A stretch of 64,000 nucleotides of DNA, taken from the NCBI RefSeq assembly GCF_023498005.1, contig NZ_CP097289.1, positions 9,114,001-9,178,000 on the forward strand, given 5' to 3'. This document shows positions 1 to 6,840 of the stretch, in pieces (the first letter of the stretch is position 1; each line of letters opens with the position of its first letter). Under the pieces are notes generated by a model, which did not search any database, was not told the DNA's origin, and saw only the letters and a list, made by a program, of their open reading frames with translations. Source of the stretch: Streptomyces durmitorensis (GTDB lineage: Bacteria; Actinomycetota; Actinomycetes; Streptomycetales; Streptomycetaceae). The translations under genes and the position numbers were made by a program.

Positions 1-911
1 GTGCCGTCGTGGCGCGCCACCTCCTCGCCGCGATCGCCCGCCCCGCCATCGCCGACCGCCTGGTGAGGGCGGCCGACGAACCCGCCGTACGCGAAGCGGT
101 GGTCCACGCGCGCGTGGGGCCCGTGAGCGAAGCCGCGGGGGAGCCCTACGCGAATTTCCTGGCCCGCCTGGTGAGGGAAGGCGACGAAGAGACCGTCGTC
201 GCCGCGTGCCGCGCCCTGCCCGCCTGGTTCACACCGGAATCAGCCGACGCCCTGCGCGCCGTCGCCGACGTCGCCACGGACCCGGCGCGACGCCGAAGGG
301 AGTGGGACGCGGCCGCACAGCAACTGGCCTGGTTCCCACTGGGGCCGGTCGGAGGGCCGATCCTGAGGGGCGTCATCCGAAGGCTCCAGGAGCTCGCCGG
401 CACGCCGGATCCGCAGGCGAGAGCTGATGCGCTCCGTCGGCTCTCGGGCATCGGAGAGGCCTTGTGCGTCCGGCGAGGCACTGCCCAGACGCTGCTCATC
501 GCCGACGCACTGGCCCTGTCGATGCATGCGGTGGGTCTGTACGCCGATGCGGCGGCCCTGGCATGGGACACGTCGCTGGCCGCCGTGCGCCACGGCGAGC
601 ACCACGCAGCGCGGTGGGAGCGGCTCCTGGAACTGGTCGAGGAACGCCCCGAACGGCTGCCCCTGGGAAGCGGGTTCCATCCGGAGGTCCCTACTCCACG
701 CGCGCGTGCGGCACTGCTCTCCGCCGCCCGCTTGCTGCGCGAGCGCGGGACGCCGGTGGCCGGAGTGATGGCGCTCGCGCTCGTGCGCGCCGGCGGCCGG
801 GCGACGTCGTGGGATGAGACCTGGCGCGCCGAACTGGTGGCCCTGCGCGACCATGCGGACCACGACACGGCGACGGCGGCTTTCCTCCTTGATCCCGAGC
901 ACGACCACTGA
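1..911 (+). CDS. C-terminal part of a helical hypothetical protein, 5' end outside window
   Basis: The reading frame is open to the left edge of the window, so the true start lies upstream; the in-frame GTG at 9 has no visible ribosome site and is probably internal. About 300 residues are visible. They are rich in Ala, Leu and Arg and look almost entirely alpha-helical, with repeated helix-pair spacing that recalls HEAT- or TPR-like solenoids. There are no membrane segments and no catalytic motif I recognise. Function is unknown. It faces the next gene tail to tail. Confidence 0.6.
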   Translation, partial: AVVARHLLAAIARPAIADRLVRAADEPAVREAVVHARVGPVSEAAGEPYANFLARLVREGDEETVVAACRALPAWFTPESADALRAVADVATDPARRRREWDAAAQQLAWFPLGPVGGPILRGVIRRLQELAGTPDPQARADALRRLSGIGEALCVRRGTAQTLLIADALALSMHAVGLYADAAALAWDTSLAAVRHGEHHAARWERLLELVEERPERLPLGSGFHPEVPTPRARAALLSAARLLRERGTPVAGVMALALVRAGGRATSWDETWRAELVALRDHADHDTATAAFLLDPEHDH

Positions 912-921
912 CGGGGTGCGG

Positions 922-936
922 TGCCCTGAGAGGGCA
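922..936. terminator. short hairpin between convergent genes
   Basis: TGCCCT and AGGGCA form a 6-bp stem around a 3-nt loop in the 42-bp gap between two convergent genes. There is no T-run on either side, so it is only a weak candidate. Confidence 0.25.
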
Positions 937-953
937 GAGAGGCGCCAGAGGGA

Positions 954-1817
954 TCAGGCGGGGCGTACGGCCATCTTGTCGAGCGCGTCGAGGAGCCAGG
1001 GCAGATCGCGTCCGCGCCCCACCGGCAACACCTCTCCGGGCTCTTCGTCGAGAAGCACGAACGCGATGTCGTCCGTCCTGGCGACCATGGACCAGCCAGG
1101 ACCGTCGGCACGCAGAGTGCGGGCCTCCCCGGAGGCGAACGACGACCGCACGCGGCCCAGGGGCGGCGGAGTCTCCACGTACGCCCGTGCTTCCGCCAGG
1201 ACGCGACGTACGCCGGTGAGCGGAGCCTGATCGTCGGCATCGGCATCGGCATCGGTCTTCGGAGCGTCGCCGCCCTCCGGGCCGGTGTCCGCGCCCTGCT
1301 CGGCGCTGTCGGTCGAGAAGTCGGCGTCGTCGATCTGCTCGCGCCACGTAGCCCACTGGAGCGCTATCTCGTCGGCACCGAGCCTTCGCTGGGCCGGACC
1401 CCATGTGTCGGACTGCGGGGGCGAGAGCGGCCTCTGGTCCCCATCCTCGGGCTCGGGGTCGTGGGGAGCGGGCACGTTGGGCGCCGCGACGGCGACGGCG
1501 AGCGGCCAGCCGGGCAGCGCGGCGACCACCGTGCGCTCGTCGGGCGAGAGGTCGTACTCCATCCCGCAGTCCCAGGAGGCGATCGCGACGGCAACGAGTG
1601 ATACGTCGTCGATGACGACGGTCCACCGGGCGCCCGCACCGTCCTGACCGAGCACCAGGCCGTACCCGGCGGCAAGCGGTGAGAGCCCCAGAGCCGCGCA
1701 CGCCTCCGGATAGTCGTCCCCGAGCACACTGGGAAACTTCGCGGGTGTCAGCAGCACCGCGGTCAGCACGTACAGCGCGTCGTCCTCGGCGGCGACAGCG
1801 TCGTCCGTTCCGGCCAT
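954..1817 (-). CDS. acidic hypothetical protein
   Basis: A 287-residue soluble, acidic protein with no signal peptide or membrane segment. The N-terminal half (about 1-120) and the C-terminal part (about 205-287) look folded. They are joined by a Pro/Asp/Glu-rich linker containing a run of alternating Asp and Ala (DADADADD), encoded by three CGGCAT units at 1235-1252. I do not recognise a family; the tail-to-tail neighbour gives no hint. The start ATG at 1817 follows a GGAGG-like stretch. Function is unknown. Confidence 0.65.
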   Translation of the reverse strand: MAGTDDAVAAEDDALYVLTAVLLTPAKFPSVLGDDYPEACAALGLSPLAAGYGLVLGQDGAGARWTVVIDDVSLVAVAIASWDCGMEYDLSPDERTVVAALPGWPLAVAVAAPNVPAPHDPEPEDGDQRPLSPPQSDTWGPAQRRLGADEIALQWATWREQIDDADFSTDSAEQGADTGPEGGDAPKTDADADADDQAPLTGVRRVLAEARAYVETPPPLGRVRSSFASGEARTLRADGPGWSMVARTDDIAFVLLDEEPGEVLPVGRGRDLPWLLDALDKMAVRPA

Positions 1818-1961
1818 GCCAGCCTCCCCATCGCTTCATCCGTCGGCGCACCCTAACCACAGGTCCGCTTGATCGTCGAGGGGTGCGTGACCAGGAAACT
1901 CGCTCGTACGCACCGGGAACTCGCTCGTCGGCCTCCGTGCCGGACGCCTACGCTGGGTGTC

Positions 1962-2381
1962 ATGCCCAGAGCCAGTTCGCACTTCGTCTGTCTGCCGTGC
2001 CGTGCTTCTTTCAAGAAGTCGGCCGACTACGGACGCGTGCGCGCCGACATCTGCCCGCGGTGCGGGGGCCAGCTGCTCAACGCGGGCTCAGCGCTCGCCG
2101 TGCCCAAGCGGCGCGACACGGCGGCGTGGCGCGCCTTGAGCGCGGTCCTGCTGTCCGGACTCCGATTCCGGCAGGGCTGCTGCGGCGACGGCCCCGGCTA
2201 CCGCCCACGCACCCCGCGGGAGGTCCGTGAGCGTCTCGCGCATGCGGCCGAGGCAGGCAACTCTCTCCAGGAGGCACTGGCCTGTTCCGATCCCACGCAC
2301 ACGGACGTCAGGCGGCAGGCAGGCCGAGGAGCGTACGCGCCACGTCCGACGGCGACTCGTCGCGCTCCCGGGCGAGGGTGA
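1962..2381 (+). CDS. zinc-ribbon hypothetical protein
   Basis: Read from the ATG at 1962 this is a 139-residue protein. Seen: two CxxC knuckles near the N-terminus (CLPC about residue 9 and CPRC about residue 32) make a probable zinc ribbon, followed by a GCCG segment and a helical PRTPREVRERL segment. Known: small proteins of this shape are common in Streptomyces, and I recall them sometimes carrying a mistaken deoxyxylulose-phosphate synthase label, which the sequence does not support. Odd: the last 25 codons overlap the 3' end of the convergent gene at 2308-2586, and that tail is basic and unstructured, so the stop may be a recent extension. An in-frame start at 1869 is possible but has no ribosome site. 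Confidence 0.6.
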   Translation: MPRASSHFVCLPCRASFKKSADYGRVRADICPRCGGQLLNAGSALAVPKRRDTAAWRALSAVLLSGLRFRQGCCGDGPGYRPRTPREVRERLAHAAEAGNSLQEALACSDPTHTDVRRQAGRGAYAPRPTATRRAPGRG

Positions 2382-2586
2382 TCACCGCCCGGCAGGCGAG
2401 TTCGCTGACGCCGAAGGACAGGGCCTCCGGTGACACCCACCCGGTGGCTTCGTCCTGTCGGTCCTGGTCGTCCTCGGCGCACGCCGCCACGTAGACGGCT
2501 GCCGCCTCGAAGAGGTTGTGCGGGCGCTCTTTCTTGCTGCGGACCGCTTCGTCCGTGTGCCACAGCTTGCGGAGCTTGTCGAACAT
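2308..2586 (-). CDS. small hypothetical protein
   Basis: Taken from the ATG at 2586 (92 residues), because a GGGGGGAAGG run lies about 8 nt upstream of it; the GTG at 2595 would sit on top of that run. The protein is helical and slightly acidic: an N-terminal MFDKLRKLW helix, then a region of small hydrophobic residues, with no membrane segment. Its gene overlaps the zinc-ribbon gene tail to tail and its start faces the MpaB-like gene. No family is recognised. Confidence 0.5.
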   Translation of the reverse strand: MFDKLRKLWHTDEAVRSKKERPHNLFEAAAVYVAACAEDDQDRQDEATGWVSPEALSFGVSELACRAVITLARERDESPSDVARTLLGLPAA

Positions 2587-2641
2587 GTGGGCCACCTTCC
2601 CCCCGGTTGTGGTTGCCGCTGATGATCACTCATCTGTTGTA

Positions 2642-2660
2642 CTCCAACGTAGAGTTGGAG
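2642..2660. promoter_or_regulatory. inverted repeat upstream of the MpaB-like gene
   Basis: CTCCAAC (2642-2648) and GTTGGAG (2654-2660) form a perfect 7-bp inverted repeat around GTAGA. It lies 28 bp before the probable GTG start at 2688, in the divergent spacer, where a repressor operator would be expected. Which regulator binds is unknown. Confidence 0.5.
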
Positions 2661-2687
2661 CTCCGACGACAGAAGGGGGGCCGTGCG

Positions 2688-3593
2688 GTGAAGCGCTATG
2701 ACCGGCTCAAGGAGATTCGGCGTCTCGACCCGGAGAAGGACGCCCTGGCGATCTACCGGCTCACCGCGACGTACGAGTTCCCCTGGGATTACACCCGAGC
2801 TCTTGAACTGGCGCTGTACCGCACGTACGCCGTTCCCAGCATCGGCCGACTCCTGGCCGAGACGGCGGAACTGACGGACCGTACGCAGAAGCGGTACGAC
2901 GACACTGCCCTGCTTCTCGACACCGTCGTCGAGCACGGCTTCGGCACGGACGAGGGCCGCACCGCGATCCGCCGCATCAACCAGATGCACCGCAGCTACG
3001 ACATCAGCAATGAAGACATGCGCTACGTGCTGTGCACGTTCGTGGTGATGCCCAAGCGCTGGATCGACGCCTACGGGTGGCGCAGATTGTCACGCCACGA
3101 GACGACCGCGGCAGCTGTCTACTACCGCACCTTGGGGCGGCATATGGGGATCCAGGACATCCCGGACTCCTACGAAGCCTTCGAGAAGTGCCTCGATGCC
3201 TACGAAGAGGCCCACTTCGCGTGGGACGAGGGTGCGCGCAAGGTCTCCGACGCGACCCTCGACCTCATGGCCTCCTGGTATCCGGGCCCGCTGGCGCCGT
3301 TGTTGCGTGCCTCGACCCTCGCCCTGCTCGACGAGCCCCTCCTGCGCGCCTTCCGCTACGAACCGCCAGGCCCTGTCGCCCGCACGCTTGTCGGGCGAGC
3401 GGTGCGGTTGCGCGGCCGCACCGTGCGGCTGATGCCGCCCCGTAGTGCGCCGCATTACGCCCGGCAGAACTGGGAGATCAAGGGCTATCCGAAGGGGTAT
3501 CGGGTCGGAGAGCTCGGCACGTTCCCGGTGCCCGGAGTCCGGGGCTGCCCGGTGGCGCACACGGACGAGTCGGCTGCCGCCTCGGCGGAGTGA
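2688..3593 (+). CDS. MpaB-like oxygenase (DUF2236 superfamily)
   Basis: I chose the GTG at 2688 because a GGGGGG run precedes it by about 7 nt; an ATG at 2622 would place the inverted repeat inside the gene. The 301-residue product is soluble and mostly helical. The block from about residue 68 to 135, with HG at 83, NQMHRSY near 100 and MPKRWIDAYGW near 121, matches what I recall of the MpaB/latex-clearing oxygenase superfamily, whose members are often haem- or metal-dependent. The substrate is unknown. It reads away from the small gene on its left and converges on padR. The family call is fairly sure; the activity is inference. Confidence 0.7.
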   Translation: MKRYDRLKEIRRLDPEKDALAIYRLTATYEFPWDYTRALELALYRTYAVPSIGRLLAETAELTDRTQKRYDDTALLLDTVVEHGFGTDEGRTAIRRINQMHRSYDISNEDMRYVLCTFVVMPKRWIDAYGWRRLSRHETTAAAVYYRTLGRHMGIQDIPDSYEAFEKCLDAYEEAHFAWDEGARKVSDATLDLMASWYPGPLAPLLRASTLALLDEPLLRAFRYEPPGPVARTLVGRAVRLRGRTVRLMPPRSAPHYARQNWEIKGYPKGYRVGELGTFPVPGVRGCPVAHTDESAAASAE

Positions 3594-3604
3594 GGCCGAC
3601 CACC

Positions 3605-4135
3605 TCAGCGGAGTGAGCTCAACGTCGCCCGCAGCCAGGTGAGTTCGGCTCGGCTTGTCGCGCGGGCGATGGTGAGGATGCCGTGCCGGAACGGGTCGTC
3701 CAGATCCTCGGCGCGCAGCGGGCGCTCGCCGTCGTAGAAGAAGCTGGCGGGCTCCTCGAGAAAGGCCAGGCGGCGCTCGAGGACCGCGGCCTGGGCCGCC
3801 GTGTCGTCGACATGGCGCAGAAAGGCGAGGACCGTGAACCAGCGGTTCTCGTCGGTGATGTCCCCCTGCTGCGGTTCCGTCAGCCTGCGGCGCAGCTCAC
3901 TCCTGCCTTCCGCTGTGAGGTTCAGGACATGGCGCGGGGCCGCCACGGAGCCGGGCTGTGTCTCGCGGACCAGCAAGCCGGCCTTCTCGAGCCGTTTGAT
4001 GGCGGGGTACAGCGTGCTCTCCGCGACCGGGCGTACGTGCCCGGTCAGGGCGGTGATGCGCTTGCGCAGCTCGTAGCCGTGCAGAGGCGCGTCGTAGAGG
4101 AATCCGAGGATGGCCAGTTCGAGCATGCCGTGCAT
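3605..4135 (-). CDS. PadR-family transcriptional regulator
   Basis: About 176 residues. The N-terminal winged helix is clear: MLELAILGFL, LHGYELRKRI, ESTLYPAIKRLEKAGLL and a wing ending in LTAEGR. The C-terminal half is the usual PadR helical dimerisation region (WFTVLAFLRH, then LERRLAFLEE). ATG codons at 4135 and 4126 are both possible. PadR proteins are mostly repressors released by small molecules. The gene is divergent from an alpha/beta hydrolase with a perfect palindrome between them, so autoregulation and control of the hydrolase are likely. Confidence 0.88.
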   Translation of the reverse strand: MHGMLELAILGFLYDAPLHGYELRKRITALTGHVRPVAESTLYPAIKRLEKAGLLVRETQPGSVAAPRHVLNLTAEGRSELRRRLTEPQQGDITDENRWFTVLAFLRHVDDTAAQAAVLERRLAFLEEPASFFYDGERPLRAEDLDDPFRHGILTIARATSRAELTWLRATLSSLR

Positions 4136-4166
4136 TCTGCCGCACCAGCGGTGTACATCCTCTCCG

Positions 4167-4190
4167 CAATACATCGCCACCGATGTATTG
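4167..4190. promoter_or_regulatory. PadR operator candidate, perfect 24-bp palindrome
   Basis: CAATACATCG (4167-4176) and CGATGTATTG (4181-4190) are perfect 10-bp arms around CCAC. The site is A/T-rich in a G/C-rich background and lies between padR (start near 4135) and the divergent hydrolase (start 4227). PadR regulators bind palindromes of this kind, often with ATACAT/ATGTAT arms. It overlaps the region where both promoters must lie. Confidence 0.75.
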
Positions 4191-4226
4191 TCTCGGAAGC
4201 ACTGGCAGGCGGATGAGGGAGCGACG

Positions 4227-5009
4227 ATGCGACAGGCACGGTTCGACGCACAGGGCAGCTGTGTCCGCTGGACGGAGAGCGAGGGCTGCGGCCCGGCCCG
4301 CGTGTACGTGCACGGGCTCGGCGCGGCGTCGACGGTCTATCACGCGCACATCGCGGCCAGACCTGAGCTGGCCGGACGTCGATCGCTCTTCGTCGACCTG
4401 CCGGGCCACGGCATCAGCGACCGCCCGGCGGATTTCGGCTACTCCCTGGAGGAACACGCGGACGCCCTGGCCGCGGCGCTGGACGATGCCCAGGTGACGG
4501 GGGCGGAGATCGTCGCGCACAGCATGGGCGGCTCCGTCGCCATCGTGCTCGCGCACCGCCGCGGCGACCTGGTGTCACGGCTGGTCCTCACCGAGGCCAA
4601 TCTCGACCCCAACCCGGCCGTGACGGCGGGCAGCAGCGGAATCGCGTCCTACGAAGAGGAGGATTTCGTGGCGGACGGCCACGCGCGCGTGCTCGAAAAG
4701 GTCGGCTCCTTGTGGGCGGCGACCATGCGGCTGGCCGACCCCCGCGCCCTGCATCGCAGTGCGACGGGGCTCGTGAGGGGGACGCTGCCCACGATGCGCG
4801 CGATGCTCATGGACCTGCCTGTGGAGCGTGTCTTCTTGCAGGGCGCGCGGAGCGGCGAACTCGCGGGCGCGGAGGAGCTGGTGGCGGCCGGGGTGCGGGT
4901 GGTGACTGTGCCGGAGGCGGGGCACAACGTCATGTTCGACAACCCCGAGGCGTTCGCCGCGGTGGTTGCCGAGCGAGAACGGATCGGCCAGGTCAGGCCG
5001 GTGGCGTGA
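4227..5009 (+). CDS. alpha/beta hydrolase
   Basis: A 260-residue single-domain alpha/beta hydrolase. Seen: VHGLGAAS for the oxyanion loop (about 28-35), FVDLPGHGISDRP (about 55), the nucleophile elbow HSMGGS with Ser99, and a C-terminal AGHNVMFDNPE holding the catalytic His. No signal peptide. The substrate cannot be told from the sequence; esterase, lactonase or haloperoxidase-like activity are all possible. It is divergent from padR over a shared palindrome, so it is probably induced by a compound it degrades. The ATG at 4227 is preceded by GAGGGAGCG. Confidence 0.8.
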   Translation: MRQARFDAQGSCVRWTESEGCGPARVYVHGLGAASTVYHAHIAARPELAGRRSLFVDLPGHGISDRPADFGYSLEEHADALAAALDDAQVTGAEIVAHSMGGSVAIVLAHRRGDLVSRLVLTEANLDPNPAVTAGSSGIASYEEEDFVADGHARVLEKVGSLWAATMRLADPRALHRSATGLVRGTLPTMRAMLMDLPVERVFLQGARSGELAGAEELVAAGVRVVTVPEAGHNVMFDNPEAFAAVVAERERIGQVRPVA

Positions 5010-5043
5010 CATACCCGCACCCCGACGGCTCGAGCTGGTAGGC

Positions 5044-5226
5044 GAAACCCCAGCGGGAACGGGCATCTACACGATCGAGAGCACCCACTACAAGGACCAG
5101 TGCCTCGAAGCCACCACGCGGGACGGCACGGTGACGCTGAAGCCGTGCGGTCCCGGCAAGCTTCTCCAGCGGTGGGCCGTGGACACCGGGGAGGAGAAGT
5201 CCACCATCGAGCCCACCGGAAAAACG
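5044..5226 (+). pseudogene. remnant of a ricin-type beta-trefoil lectin domain
   Basis: In one frame between the hydrolase stop and the methyltransferase stop, about 60 codons read like a ricin-B lectin repeat: GIYTIES, a CLEATTRDGTVTL strand pair, then CGPGKLLQRWAVD. The W in QRW and the paired Cys are typical of the fold. There is no start codon with a ribosome site, and after about 5226 the frame runs into sequence antisense to the neighbour. I read it as the central piece of a lost secreted lectin or glycosidase gene. Confidence 0.45.
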
Positions 5227-5250
5227 TGGTCTCGCCGGTCTTCCGGCCGT

Positions 5251-5850
5251 CTAGTCCTGTCGCACGGCCAGAGCGAGAAATCGTGCGTCCTCGTCGATGT
5301 ACGACGTCAACTGCCAGCCCGAACCGGCGAGCAGCGGGCGGAGGTTCTCCTCGGCCCGCAGATCGTCCGTGGTGATCTGGCGGCCCTGCCGCGCCGCGAG
5401 CGCCGCGCGGCCGATCGGGTGGAAGAGAGCGAGGGCCCCTCCGGGACGCACCACGCGCCTCAACTCCCGCAGGTTCTGCGCCGGATCGGGCAGATGGGAG
5501 ATCAGGCCCGCCCCGAACACGGCGTCGAGCGACGCGCTCCGCAGCGGGAGCCGGGTCACGTCCGCGAGCAGGAGCTGCCCTTCACGGTCCCGGCCCGCTC
5601 GTGTGGCGGCCTCCAGCATGGCGGGAGTCAGATCGACCCCGAGGACGACTCCGGAGGGCCCTACGGCCTCCCTGAGCGCGGGCAGCGCGCGTCCCGTGCC
5701 GCACCCGGCGTCCAGGACGTGGCCGCCGGCGCGCAGGCCGAGCTCGGACGCGGCGGCGCGATAGGCGGGCCCGTCGTCGGGGAACCGGGTGTCCCAGTCG
5801 GCCGCCCGGGCGGAGAAGAAGTCACGGACACGCGTGTGGTCATCGCTCAT
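5251..5850 (-). CDS. class I SAM-dependent methyltransferase
   Basis: A 199-residue product from the ATG at 5850. Seen: N-terminal FFSARAADWDTRF, SAM motif I VLDAGCGTGRALP (about 45), motif II GVDLTPAMLE, and a UbiE/Methyltransf_11-like LRELRRVVRPGGALALFHP block. This is a stand-alone small-molecule methyltransferase type; the acceptor is unknown. It converges on the lectin remnant and is divergent from the MHYT gene. Confidence 0.85.
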   Translation of the reverse strand: MSDDHTRVRDFFSARAADWDTRFPDDGPAYRAAASELGLRAGGHVLDAGCGTGRALPALREAVGPSGVVLGVDLTPAMLEAATRAGRDREGQLLLADVTRLPLRSASLDAVFGAGLISHLPDPAQNLRELRRVVRPGGALALFHPIGRAALAARQGRQITTDDLRAEENLRPLLAGSGWQLTSYIDEDARFLALAVRQD

Positions 5851-6001
5851 GTGGCCATGATTACTCAACGACTCGCATGTGCGTTGGGGGCACACGTTCG
5901 AGCGTGACGCGATCGTTCAGGACCCTGTCTCTGTCAGATTCCAACACCTTTCGAACTGCGCCCCCGTTGTGCGCCCCTGTCCGGACTAGCGTCCCGGAGC
6001 C

Positions 6002-6775
6002 ATGGGACACCTGGACCACGCCACCTTCGGCTGGCTGACCCCCGTGCTGTCGTACGCGATGGCCTGTATCGGCGCCGCTCTCGGGCTGCGCTGCACCGTC
6101 CGTGCCCTCGGCGCCACGGGCACCTCACGCCGCAACTGGCTCATCACCGCGGCTTCCGCCATCGGCACGGGTATCTGGACGATGCACTTCGTGGCCATGC
6201 TCGGCTTCGGCGTGACCGGCACCGAGATCCACTACAACGTGCCCCTGACGATCCTGAGCCTGATCGTCGCGATGGCCGTAGTCGGCGCCGGAGTCTTCGC
6301 CGTCGGCTACGGCCGTGACCGCGGGCGTGCGCTCGCGCTCGGCGGACTCACCACCGGGCTCGGCGTCGCGAGCATGCACTACCTGGGCATGGCCGCGCTG
6401 CGGCTGCACGGCAGCGTGCGCTACGACCCGGTGCTGGTCGGCCTCTCCGTCGTCATCGCCGTCGTCGCCGCGACCGCTGCCCTGTGGGCGGCACTGAACA
6501 TCAAGTCGCCGCTCGCGGTTGCCGTCGCCTCGCTTGTCATGGGCGGGGCGGTGAGCAGCATGCACTACACCGGAATGCTGGCCGTGAGCGTGCGGGTCAC
6601 CGAGTCTGGTGCCGCACTGTCCGGCGCCACGACCATGCAGTTCATCTTCCCCCTTGCGGTCGGCCTCGGCTCCTATCTCTTCCTGACCTCGGCGTTCGTC
6701 GCGCTCTCCCCGACCTCGGGGGAGCGCGAGGCCTCCGTGGCGGCCCAGCGGCCGGTCGAGCGCGCCGCCGGGTAG
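6002..6775 (+). CDS. MHYT-domain integral membrane sensor protein
   Basis: A 257-residue membrane protein with about seven helices. Three MHYT-type motifs are present: MHFVAM (about 61), MHYLGM (about 127) and MHYTGM (about 188). Known: MHYT domains are proposed to bind copper and sense oxygen, CO or NO, usually fused to signalling domains. Here the domain stands alone, with only a short cytoplasmic tail. It lies 65 bp upstream of the conservon kinase on the same strand, so it may supply sensory input to that system; this is inference. Confidence 0.85.
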   Translation: MGHLDHATFGWLTPVLSYAMACIGAALGLRCTVRALGATGTSRRNWLITAASAIGTGIWTMHFVAMLGFGVTGTEIHYNVPLTILSLIVAMAVVGAGVFAVGYGRDRGRALALGGLTTGLGVASMHYLGMAALRLHGSVRYDPVLVGLSVVIAVVAATAALWAALNIKSPLAVAVASLVMGGAVSSMHYTGMLAVSVRVTESGAALSGATTMQFIFPLAVGLGSYLFLTSAFVALSPTSGEREASVAAQRPVERAAG

Positions 6776-6840
6776 CGGCGCCCCGGACCGGTCGCGGACG
6801 GCCGGGCACACGCCCCGAAATCTCTCCGAGCGAGGAGGCC

